This document shows, in pieces, positions 1 to 7,103 of a stretch of DNA of 12,004 nucleotides. The stretch comes from Chromatiales bacterium. Lineage in GTDB: Bacteria; Pseudomonadota; Gammaproteobacteria; Chromatiales; Chromatiaceae. The notes under the pieces were generated by a model. That model was not told the origin of the DNA, searched no databases, and saw only the letters and a program-made list of their open reading frames with translations. Position 1 is the stretch's first letter, and each line of letters opens with the position of its first letter. Location of the stretch: contig JAHEIA010000037.1 of assembly GCA_024639625.1 (NCBI GenBank), forward strand, positions 1 through 12,004, given 5' to 3'. Position numbers and translations under genes: made by a program.

Positions 1-165
1 GCTCTCATCCGCGTCATCATAAGGTTACCCCAAGCGGCGCGGCGAATTGCTCGCGACTTTGACCATCGCGACGTATTATGCTGCTATTGGGACCTCGCAG
101 CCGGCTATCCCGCAGCCCTGGCCGGCCGCATCGCCCTCTGCAGTTGCCCAGGATTTTTGGCAGCA

Positions 166-1983
166 ATGACGAAGCAAGAACACGAAGCTGGACTACCGGG
201 CTCCGCAACCCCGCGCAGAACTGAGTTGCCGCTCTCCTTGAATCTCCAGGAGCTGCACTATCTAGCGAACTTCGAGCAATTGGTCCTCACGCTCTCCGGC
301 CGATTCATCAATCTCGCCCCGAATCGCATCGATAAGGAGATAAACCGCGCCCTGCAGGCAATCGGCGAGTTCGCCGACGTAGATCGCAGTTACGTATTTC
401 GATTTTCCGACTCCGGGGAGCGCATTTCCAATACCCATGAGTGGTGCGCGCAAGGGATTCAACGGGCGATGCACCGGATCCAAAACGCCCCCGTCCAGCA
501 GTATGCCCCGGTGCTCGAGCGCATCTCCATGGGCCAAGTCGTGCACCTTGCCAAGGTATCCGATCTTCCCCAGGACACCAGCGCCCTGAAGCAGGAACTC
601 GCGTTTCAGGGAATCCAGTCGATGCTCAACGTACCGTTACTCTGTGCGGGGAAGATCCTAGGTTTTGTCGGGTTTGATTCGGTTCGGACGGCCAAAACCT
701 GGCGCGACGATCACATCAAGTTGTTGAAGGTCGTCGGTGAGATCATGGCGGGCGCCATCGAGCGCGAGCGGACTACCGCCGCCTTGACGCGACAAGTCGC
801 CATGGAAAAGCTCATCGCGCGTGTTTCCACTCGATTTATCAATATCCCGATCGTCGAGTTGGACAAGGAGATCAGCATCGCGATCGGCGAGATTGGTCGC
901 TTTACCGAAGTCGACCGCAGCTATGTCTTCCAGTTCGCGGAAGATCCGCGCTTTATGGACAACACCCATGAGTGGTGCGCTGACGGAGTCGAACCACACA
1001 TCGGCCGGTTACAAGCCCTACCGGTAAGCGAGTTCGCTTTCTCCATGGGCAAGATGATGAATGGCGAGATCTTCCACGTGCGCAGCGTAGCGGATCTACC
1101 CGCAGAAGCCGATAGCGAAAAGACCGAGTTTGAACGGGAGGGTATCAAGACACTCATCAACGTGCCGATTATGGCCAGGGGCTCGATGATCGGTTTCCTC
1201 GGCTTCGATGCGGTGCGCAACCACAAGAGGTGGTCCGACGACGACCGCCGCTTGTTGGGGTTGGTCGGGGAGATTCTCGCCAATGCGCTAGACCGGAGGT
1301 CCGTTGAAGAAAGGCTGCAGGATTCCTTGGAAGAAAAAGACGTTTTGCTACGAGAGATCCACCATCGAGTCAAGAACAACCTGCAGGTGGTGCACAGTCT
1401 GCTTTATCTGCAGGCGAACGCCATAAAGGACCGAGTAGACCCGATAGCGCTCGAGGCTTTCGAGCAGAGTCAATCCCGTATCAAGACCATGGCGGTAATC
1501 CACGACCGTCTGTACCGCTCGTCCAAGCTGAACTACATCAACTTCGAAGACTACCTGAAGACCCTAACCCCGCAATTGCTCGGCTCCTACAACACCGGCG
1601 GGCAGGTGCGTATCGACATTAAAGGCCCGGGGATCCTGCTTGGAATCGACGAGGCGATACCCTGCGGCCTCATCATCAACGAACTGGTGACCAACAGCCT
1701 GAAGCACGCCTTTCCGCAAGGTAGCAGCGGAACCATCGAGATCAAGCTGCACAAGACGAAAGATGGATTCGTGGAACTGATGGTCGGCGATGACGGGACG
1801 GGGATCCCAGATGACCCGGATTGGCATAGCGGGAAATCGCTGGGCTTCGAATTGGTGCATGACCTGGTCGATCAGCTGGATGGGAGTCTGGCGTTGGATC
1901 GCAATCAAGGAACTCGCTTCACGATACGTTTTCACCCAACCTCTTCGGCCGGGCATGAAGAAACCGAGAGTCCTGATCGTTGA
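166..1983 (+). CDS. Tandem-GAF sensor histidine kinase, HisKA_2 type
   Basis: This is a 605-residue cytoplasmic sensor kinase with no visible membrane segment. Two homologous GAF domains (about residues 35-207 and 212-384) each carry a DRSYVF motif and an NTHEWC motif, at residues 89-94 and 266-271, exactly 177 residues apart. A HisKA_2 dimerisation/phosphotransfer region follows with EIHHRVKNNLQ; by family convention His400, just before Arg, is the phospho-acceptor. The C-terminal HATPase has an N-box (NELVTN from N505) and a G1 box (GDDGTGIP from G541). It presumably autophosphorylates in response to a ligand or redox signal bound by a GAF domain and passes the phosphate to the overlapping receiver protein. 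I chose ATG 166, with an AGGA at 150-153. A TTG at 157 is an alternative. The frame stays open to the left edge, so a start outside the window cannot be excluded. The signal sensed is unknown. Confidence 0.93.
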   Translation: MTKQEHEAGLPGSATPRRTELPLSLNLQELHYLANFEQLVLTLSGRFINLAPNRIDKEINRALQAIGEFADVDRSYVFRFSDSGERISNTHEWCAQGIQRAMHRIQNAPVQQYAPVLERISMGQVVHLAKVSDLPQDTSALKQELAFQGIQSMLNVPLLCAGKILGFVGFDSVRTAKTWRDDHIKLLKVVGEIMAGAIERERTTAALTRQVAMEKLIARVSTRFINIPIVELDKEISIAIGEIGRFTEVDRSYVFQFAEDPRFMDNTHEWCADGVEPHIGRLQALPVSEFAFSMGKMMNGEIFHVRSVADLPAEADSEKTEFEREGIKTLINVPIMARGSMIGFLGFDAVRNHKRWSDDDRRLLGLVGEILANALDRRSVEERLQDSLEEKDVLLREIHHRVKNNLQVVHSLLYLQANAIKDRVDPIALEAFEQSQSRIKTMAVIHDRLYRSSKLNYINFEDYLKTLTPQLLGSYNTGGQVRIDIKGPGILLGIDEAIPCGLIINELVTNSLKHAFPQGSSGTIEIKLHKTKDGFVELMVGDDGTGIPDDPDWHSGKSLGFELVHDLVDQLDGSLALDRNQGTRFTIRFHPTSSAGHEETESPDR

Positions 1984-2335
1984 GGACGAGGTCATCTCAG
2001 CCCGGGCGGCGGAGTACATGTTGACCGCTTCCGGGTGCGAAGTGGCCTGTATCGTAAAGACCGGTGAAGAGGCCCTTCTGGCGGCGGGACGTGAACCCCT
2101 CGACCTGGTCCTCATGGACATCCGGCTGAAAGGCCCCATGAACGGCATCGAGGCCGCGTCCCTGATCTACGAACGATTCCATACCCCCGTCGCTTTTGTC
2201 AGCGCCTACTCTGCCGAGGAATTGATCGAGCAGCATGGGATTCCAGACGCCTTTTATTACATTGCCAAGCCGATCGATGAACGGGAGCTTTCTGCCGTCG
2301 TAGAAAAGATCCTGCGCCTCAAGGATGGCGCTTGA
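1955..2335 (+). CDS. Single-domain response regulator (receiver only)
   Basis: This 126-residue protein is a complete receiver domain and nothing else. The acidic pair is E10/D11, the phospho-acceptor is Asp55 in LVLMDIRL, the switch residue is Ser83 in VAFVSAYS, and the conserved Lys is K105 in IAKPID. There is no DNA-binding or enzymatic output domain, so it most likely acts through protein contact or as a phosphorelay intermediate. The start codon lies inside the kinase gene with a 29-nt overlap in another frame, which implies co-transcription and translational coupling. The sequence around Asp55 (KGPMNGIEAA) resembles receivers that accompany HisKA_2/HWE kinases. The frame is open further upstream, but residues before this Met are shadow translation of the kinase gene. 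Only a weak ribosome-binding site is visible, as expected for coupled translation. Confidence 0.93.
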   Translation: MKKPRVLIVEDEVISARAAEYMLTASGCEVACIVKTGEEALLAAGREPLDLVLMDIRLKGPMNGIEAASLIYERFHTPVAFVSAYSAEELIEQHGIPDAFYYIAKPIDERELSAVVEKILRLKDGA

Positions 2336-2521
2336 GGGACGACGGGATGCTCGCGCACGTTCCTGTCCGGTAACTTTTCCACAGAACTCCCGTGCAAACG
2401 GTCACACCCGTCGCGGCTCGACCGCGGTAGGCTGTTTCCCAGGCAGATACAGGATCATCACCGAACGCAGAAGCCGAAGCTCACACGTCAATCACCAGCG
2501 AAGAGGAAGAACCAATACGCC

Positions 2522-2908
2522 ATGAACTCCCTGCTCCCCGTTTCGATCGCGTTATTGCTGTGGGCAGGAGGCTCGCTTGCCGATGCCACCGTCGGCAGCA
2601 GCGCCACTTCAGCTGCCCGTATCGCCCACCTCGAACAGATTCAGTCCGGCTTCTCCAACCGTCAGGCAGGCCGCGTCGGAAGCTTCAGCAGCTCCGACAC
2701 CATCGGCAGCGGCCGTGCACAGGCAGACGTGGAGAAATTGGTTCAGAACAGCTCCGGCCTCCTCAGTCGACAGCAGGCCGACATTGGGGTCATACGGAAC
2801 TCGGAGTTCAGAGGCAACGCGGAATCCGTGGCTCGCGCGGGTCGCCTGGCACAAACCCAAAGCGGTGTGCTGAACGAGCAGTACCTGAGTCTCGGCGCAG
2901 CCCGCTGA
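2522..2908 (+). CDS. Small exported protein with 36-residue repeats, function unknown
   Basis: This is a 128-residue protein that I do not recognise. Residues 4-20 form a hydrophobic stretch ending in SLADA, which looks like a signal peptide with cleavage near residue 20-22, although the n-region lacks a basic residue. The mature part repeats the pattern L-x-Q-x-x-S-G-x-x-[N/S]-x-Q-x4-G with an exact 36-residue period: S42/G43, S78/G79, S114/G115; Q48, Q84, Q120; G53, G89, G125. It has no Cys, Trp or His-rich catalytic motif. The Gln/Gly/Ser/Asn repeat character loosely recalls surface fibre subunits such as curlins, but the spacing is not the curlin one, so this is only an analogy. A GAGGA at 2503-2507 precedes the ATG at a rather long 14 nt. 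The gene starts 186 nt after the receiver gene, so separate transcription is possible. Confidence 0.75.
   Translation: MNSLLPVSIALLLWAGGSLADATVGSSATSAARIAHLEQIQSGFSNRQAGRVGSFSSSDTIGSGRAQADVEKLVQNSSGLLSRQQADIGVIRNSEFRGNAESVARAGRLAQTQSGVLNEQYLSLGAAR
2630..2896 (+). repeat. Three in-frame 108-nt (36-codon) protein repeats, last one partial
   Basis: The units begin at the codons for L37, L73 and L109 (about 2630, 2738 and 2846). The third unit is cut off after its first half by the end of the protein. Conservation is at the protein level (L, Q, S-G, Q and G positions). The DNA copies have diverged, so this is an old duplication and not a recent tandem repeat. Confidence 0.7.
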
Positions 2909-2965
2909 GGCGGGTCGAATGGAACTGCGATAGAAAGCCCAGTCGATTCCCGCGCCCCCGGCTGA

Positions 2966-3286
2966 TCAGTCGACGTTCACCACCACATATTGGTTGCCGT
3001 AGGGTTGGTAATAGGTGCCGCCGCACTGGTGAAGCGTCGTGCCCTCGATGATCACTGTCGTACAGCCCCTCGGCAGGGTCGCCGCATAGATGGTTGTGCG
3101 GCGAATGACGCGCCGCGTCGTACGGCGCGCGACACCGGCCACGCTGACCGGCGTCAATGGTCGGCCAATCCTGGCCTCCGCATCTTTGATCGCAAACCCG
3201 ACCGGGAGCCATCCGTCGACCATCAGGGCCGTGGCGATCAAGCCGCCTCCCAGCGCCACGCTGCGAAACCTTTGTTTCATTACCAT
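2966..3286 (-). CDS. Small exported protein with C-terminal CGGTYYQP module
   Basis: This is a 106-residue protein. The start is set by a strong AAGGAGT at 3300-3294, 7 nt before ATG 3286; the frame is open further upstream but has no better start. Residues 10-32 form a hydrophobic signal peptide or anchor after a basic start (KQRFR). Residues 54-63 are Arg-rich (RRTTRRVIRR). The C-terminal half (about 66-106) runs ATLPRGCTTVIIEG, then CGGTYYQPYGNQYVVVN, with two cysteines (C75, C88) that could form a disulfide in the periplasm. This module resembles the small Tyr/Val-rich ending found in DUF6515-like envelope proteins of proteobacteria. I recall that similarity and have not searched it. The function is unknown. 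The gene converges on the repeat protein with 57 nt between stops. Confidence 0.75.
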   Translation of the reverse strand: MVMKQRFRSVALGGGLIATALMVDGWLPVGFAIKDAEARIGRPLTPVSVAGVARRTTRRVIRRTTIYAATLPRGCTTVIIEGTTLHQCGGTYYQPYGNQYVVVNVD

Positions 3287-3293
3287 CACTGTT

Positions 3294-3300
3294 ACTCCTT
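3294..3300 (-). promoter_or_regulatory. Strong ribosome-binding site fixing the start at 3286
   Basis: On the minus strand this reads AAGGAGT, an almost perfect anti-16S match, 7 nt before the ATG of the small exported protein. It decides the start against the longer open frame that reaches 3433. Confidence 0.8.
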
Positions 3301-3689
3301 CAAAACGATCTCGCGCACCTCCCGAACGCCTTCGAGCGTCGAGAAAACATAACGGCTGGTGTCTGTGTCCGGTTTGCTGCCCGTCTGCTGAAGCCAACCA
3401 AATACTCAAGATTCTAGGATACCCCAATTCCAACGCTAGCGCTGCCCGCCGTGCCGCGAAGTACGAGCCCGAACCCTTTGTGACTCGGGCAACCCACGCA
3501 CCTTATTTCCGACCGGTTTCGCCCATCGGGAAACCAAAATCACTTCCGGGTATCTGACTAAATGCAGTACTCTGCGGCGGGTCTGCGGCTCACAACCGTG
3601 ACTAATCCGGGAAAACGGCGGGATGATCCGGGCCTTGAGCCGGTCTGCCGTTCCCTCCGTCAACACCTGCAATTCGGTACCGATCAATC
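3301..3689. other. Divergent intergenic region, no gene seen
   Basis: This 389-nt stretch lies between the divergent starts of the small exported protein (minus) and the proton-channel pair (plus), so it must hold or carry both promoters. No open frame with a plausible start or composition was found. Two short inverted repeats are visible: GCCCGA/TCGGGC at 3467-3472 and 3485-3490, and GGTTTC/GAAACC at 3515-3520 and 3530-3535. I see no convincing -35/-10 pair. Confidence 0.6.
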
Positions 3690-4730
3690 ATGGACAAGCC
3701 AATTACTCCAAGCAACGGGATCTCACGCTACGGCCGCGAAGGCCTTCTTATCGTTGGCGCATTTCTCTTCCCCTTCTACGTCGGAACGCTGTTGTCCGAA
3801 TGGCTTGCCCAGGCGCTCGGCCGAGTGGGGGAGGTCTCGGGGAACTTCGTTTCCAGCATCGACCTGGACATTGTCGTCAATGTGACGAGCACGATCATTG
3901 CGACTTTCGCCGCACTCGCGCTGGCTTTCACGGCAGCGGGGAGGATCCTGAGCAAGGATAACCATCCATTGTTCGCCACCCAGGCTACGCTTCTGGTAAT
4001 GGTCCTGCTGGCGAGCGTTGCGCGCTCATTCGAGCAGATTCGCGAAACCCTGCCCCTGGTATTTCAGGACGCCTCGGGGATCTCACAGATCATCTTTCTG
4101 ATTATGGTTCTCGGCCTAAGCATCATCGTGCTCCAGTTCCTTTATCTGCGAGAAGAATATAAGGGGTTCTTGCTGATTAGCGCCCGCTTGAAGACAGTCG
4201 CCGTCCAGGACGCCTTTCAATTTGCGGAGGCAGCCGCGATCATGCACCAATCGACCGGCCTGCTGCGATCCAAATGGGAGAACTTACGGCATATCTTCGA
4301 AACCGCGCTGCAAGCAGACTACGACATGCTGATATCGTTTCCGGACCAGCAAGAGCTGCTAAAAGAATCGAAGATATCTTTCATCATCAAGATACTGCCT
4401 ATTTTCGGCATGATCGGTACCATCCTGGGATTCACTTTAGCGGTCGTCGGAATGCAGGCGGCGGCGACCAACATGAGCGATTTCTCCACCTTCAAGGGCA
4501 ACCTGTTGGATGCGCTCGGCGGGATGAAGGTGGCTTTCGTCACGACGCTGACGGGTATGGTCGCAATGGCCATGGTGATGTGGCTCAATACGATGATCGA
4601 GGAATCGCGTCGGCGCATCCTCCTGCTCGAGGCGGAGTTACTTTATCTGCGACTGTTTCTGCCGTGGCAGAAGATCCACCGGGCGGAGAGGCCTGATCTT
4701 CGACCCCGCGAGCAGCCAGTTGCCACCTGA
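3690..4730 (+). CDS. MotA/TolQ/ExbB-family proton channel subunit, six predicted TM segments
   Basis: This 346-residue inner-membrane protein has hydrophobic segments at about 19-40, 63-85, 98-112, 133-153, 231-254 and 281-301. Charge distribution fits both termini in the cytoplasm and a cytoplasmic domain at 154-230. The last two segments match the channel-forming pair of the MotA/TolQ/ExbB superfamily: ILPIFGMIGTILGF (T244) and GGMKVAFVTTLTGMVAMA (T285, T286, T288). Thr residues at such places line the proton path in known members. ExbB/TolQ normally have three segments and MotA four, so the N-terminal part looks extended by two. It probably forms a pentamer around the single helix of the next gene's product, 20 nt downstream. 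Its architecture does not match flagellar MotA, TolQ or ExbB. The nearest idea is a ZorA- or GldL-like divergent member. No good ribosome-binding site is seen before the ATG. Confidence 0.88.
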   Translation: MDKPITPSNGISRYGREGLLIVGAFLFPFYVGTLLSEWLAQALGRVGEVSGNFVSSIDLDIVVNVTSTIIATFAALALAFTAAGRILSKDNHPLFATQATLLVMVLLASVARSFEQIRETLPLVFQDASGISQIIFLIMVLGLSIIVLQFLYLREEYKGFLLISARLKTVAVQDAFQFAEAAAIMHQSTGLLRSKWENLRHIFETALQADYDMLISFPDQQELLKESKISFIIKILPIFGMIGTILGFTLAVVGMQAAATNMSDFSTFKGNLLDALGGMKVAFVTTLTGMVAMAMVMWLNTMIEESRRRILLLEAELLYLRLFLPWQKIHRAERPDLRPREQPVAT

Positions 4731-4750
4731 GCCGCCTGGACACCACCGTC

Positions 4751-5740
4751 ATGAACCGATACGGCACACGCGCGGCAAGCGAGAGCGGAGGATTCGCCAC
4801 TTCTTTCTCCGATATGGTCTTTGGGCTCTTGTTCGTGTTCTTCCTGCTGTCCATTGCCCTGATCTTCCAGCGACCTGAGGTCGACGCATTCCAGGACAAG
4901 ATCGATGCGTTGCAGAACGAGTTGCAGGACAAGACGGCAGCTCTTGCCCGAGTCAATGCGAATCGGGTTGCACTGGAGAAAGCGAATACCCGTTTGCACA
5001 AACAAGTGGAGAGCCTGGCGTCGAGCCGGGACAAGCTGCGGGAAACAAAGAACCAACAACGCGAACAGCTCCTCGAATCAAGAAAACAGATTCAAGCCAA
5101 GGCGCAGACCTCGATTCGCGAGCTGCGAGTGCAGCTCACTGCCAGCAGGCAGAAAGCCAATCGACTGCAAGCCGCCCTTGAGCGCGCCAGGAGACAGCTC
5201 GTGGCCGCGAACCCGGAACAGCTTCGCAAGGTGTTGCGGGCCACGCGAGCGAACGTTGACAAGCTGGAAAAGGCAAATGAACGGCTGGCGAGAGACAAGC
5301 GGGAGTTCCGCGCGATGCTGGACTCGATCAAGCGACTGCTGCGCGGCGCAGGGCAAATCGATATCCTGGCTGAGGTCAATCAAATGGAAAGAAACCTGCT
5401 CGATCGCGGTGACGGATCGGGAGCTGATCCGCTACAGGCGAGTTCCAATCTTTCGGTTCGGTTCGACCCTAGTCAGGGCCTTTTCGGCGCAGAGCTGCAG
5501 CGACCCGGAAGCGATGCGGAGTTTTGGGGGGCGCTACCCGAAGACGAGCTCCTGCGCATCGCTTCCGAGCTTGGGGAGGAATTCGAGGCGAATTCCGCCG
5601 CCTATACGGAATTGGAGAAACGCGAGCATCAGCCACGGATTCTGCTCAGCGTCCACCCCGATACCCCGTATTGGCAAGTACAGGAACTGCTCGAGAGGAT
5701 GCGTGGCACCATCCCAGTGAGCATCGTTCCCTGGGAGTGA
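4751..5740 (+). CDS. MotB/ExbD-like partner with long coiled coil and ExbD-like end
   Basis: This is a 329-residue protein with one N-terminal membrane helix at about 19-40 (SFSDMVFGLLFVFFLLSIAL). Asp21 sits where MotB, ExbD, TolR and ZorB carry their essential proton-binding Asp. After the helix comes a charged, Leu/Ala/Gln/Arg-rich stretch at about 43-220 that reads as a continuous coiled coil and should lie in the periplasm. A linker (221-293) leads to a short end at 294-329 (RILLSVHPDTPYWQVQELLE, then VSIVPWE). That end has the beta-alpha-beta look of the ExbD/TolR periplasmic domain. No OmpA-type peptidoglycan-binding domain is present, unlike MotB and ZorB. The gene starts 20 nt after the channel subunit, clearly in one operon. 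The likely role is the rotor or arm of a proton-driven 5:2 motor reaching across the periplasm; the target is unknown. Confidence 0.85.
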   Translation: MNRYGTRAASESGGFATSFSDMVFGLLFVFFLLSIALIFQRPEVDAFQDKIDALQNELQDKTAALARVNANRVALEKANTRLHKQVESLASSRDKLRETKNQQREQLLESRKQIQAKAQTSIRELRVQLTASRQKANRLQAALERARRQLVAANPEQLRKVLRATRANVDKLEKANERLARDKREFRAMLDSIKRLLRGAGQIDILAEVNQMERNLLDRGDGSGADPLQASSNLSVRFDPSQGLFGAELQRPGSDAEFWGALPEDELLRIASELGEEFEANSAAYTELEKREHQPRILLSVHPDTPYWQVQELLERMRGTIPVSIVPWE

Positions 5741-5872
5741 AGGCGATCCTCCGCCCGCGTCCCTGCAGCCTACCCTACGCAGCGCCTGGTCCACATAGAA
5801 GGCCGCCGCACAGGAGGTACACAAGCGCGCTTTGCCTGGTGGTCCGTGATCGAAGTGCCTAGCGGTGGAAGC

Positions 5873-7078
5873 TCAAGAATACAGAAGATAGGGCTCGCGC
5901 TCGCGCAGCCAGGCGGCTTCGTCCACCCGTAGACGCTGTTCGAGGTCTCCCGGCTCGGCCTCCGGGTCGTCGACCCATTGGCGCAGGCAGTCTCCGCCGC
6001 TCAGAAGGTCTATCGCTAAGCGCTCGGTCTCGTACTCGTAGGCGAATTTTCGCCAGATCGGGTATCCCGGGTACTCGAGCCGCAGTGCCTTGAGCAGAAG
6101 GCAGGCGATTCGATACGGTCGAAATCGCTGGTGCACGTAACCGTGCGTGTCGGTGTGGATCTGTACCCCGGCGCACAGTCGGCCCGCGTGTTTGTGAAAC
6201 GTAGGCTCGAAGTGACACGGCCGCAGGCAACAACCTTGTAGCCAATCCGACTGCAGTGCGTCCATGCGCCCCAGCAACCGTTGAAAATCCACGTCAGGGG
6301 CACCGATCAGCTCCAGGGAAGTGGTCGTGCCGCGCCCTTCCGACAGGGTCGTGCCCTCGAACAACACCGTTCCCGGAAAACAGCGGGCCATGTTCGGACT
6401 GGACGCGTTCGGGCTCGGGTTGATCCAAGGATATTCCAGGATTGGCCAACCGTAGCCGGGCCCCGCGTCGGGGCGATATCCCTCCATCGCAACGACGTTC
6501 AATGCCAGATCCAGCCGCAGGGTGGCAACGAGCCATCGCCCGAGTTCGCCTAGGGTGAGCCCGTGGCGCATGATCATTGGCGCTACGCCGACGAAGCTCT
6601 CCCAGCCTTCTTCCAGGATGCTTCCTTCGACAGGGCGCCCCACCGGATTCGGCCGGTCGAGGATCCAGACCTCCTTGTCCTCCCTGGCGCAGGCCTGAAG
6701 CACGTACGCCAGTGTCGTTACATAGGTGTAGATCCGGGTCCCGATGTCCTGCAGGTCCACGAGCAGGGTATCGAACGAGGAGAGCATCTCCGCGGTAGGA
6801 AAGCGAACCGCACCGTAGAGGCTGAACACCGGAATCCCGTGCCGTGGGTCGCGGTAGTCCTCGCTCTCGACCATGTTGTCCTGTTTGTCCCCGCGCATTC
6901 CGTGCTGCGGACCGAAGGCAGACTCCAGGTGCAGGTCCGCGCAACCCATCAGCGCATCAATCGTATGCTCGCATTCTCGCGTCACGGAAGCGGCGTGCGC
7001 AAGGAGCGCAAGCCGCCGGCCACCCAACCGCCGGCGCAGTTGGCGATCTGCAAGCAATAGGTCGATACCCAGCTTCAT
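5873..7078 (-). CDS. DUF1343 family, NamZ-like exo-beta-N-acetylmuramidase
   Basis: This 401-residue protein matches the DUF1343 family through its N-terminal start (MKLGIDLLLADRQ), the run FGPQHGMRGDKQDNMVES (residues 55-72), GIPVFSLYG, DLQDIGTRIYTY, ILDRPNPVGR, and EGTTLSEGRGTT. Family members such as Bacillus NamZ release N-acetylmuramic acid from the non-reducing end of peptidoglycan fragments, a recycling step. No signal peptide is visible, so this copy should act in the cytoplasm. The motif read PEHG in the better-known members is PQHG here (Q58). I chose ATG 7078, 25 nt after the transpeptidase stop. A longer form from 7162 would overlap that gene by 59 nt and adds residues without family similarity. 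The ribosome-binding site is weak, so coupling to the upstream gene is likely. Confidence 0.88.
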   Translation of the reverse strand: MKLGIDLLLADRQLRRRLGGRRLALLAHAASVTRECEHTIDALMGCADLHLESAFGPQHGMRGDKQDNMVESEDYRDPRHGIPVFSLYGAVRFPTAEMLSSFDTLLVDLQDIGTRIYTYVTTLAYVLQACAREDKEVWILDRPNPVGRPVEGSILEEGWESFVGVAPMIMRHGLTLGELGRWLVATLRLDLALNVVAMEGYRPDAGPGYGWPILEYPWINPSPNASSPNMARCFPGTVLFEGTTLSEGRGTTTSLELIGAPDVDFQRLLGRMDALQSDWLQGCCLRPCHFEPTFHKHAGRLCAGVQIHTDTHGYVHQRFRPYRIACLLLKALRLEYPGYPIWRKFAYEYETERLAIDLLSGGDCLRQWVDDPEAEPGDLEQRLRVDEAAWLREREPYLLYS

Positions 7079-7103
7079 CGCTAGAGGAGAGATAAACGTC
7101 CTA

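Noticed and set aside
921..1379. Long minus-strand open frames opposite the kinase gene
   Set aside because: They are GC-rich shadow frames with no family character, lying under a clear kinase gene.
2325..2525. A 66-codon plus frame after the receiver gene
   Set aside because: It is Arg/Ser-rich, has no ribosome-binding site, overlaps the receiver end and shows no recognisable feature.
2901..2914. CCCGC/GCGGG hairpin over the stop of the repeat protein as a terminator
   Set aside because: The stem is only 5 bp, includes the stop codon and is not followed by a T-run.
3690..5740. Zorya defence system
   Set aside because: Only a channel pair is present. The B subunit lacks the OmpA-like domain of ZorB, and no ZorC/D/E-type effector gene is nearby.
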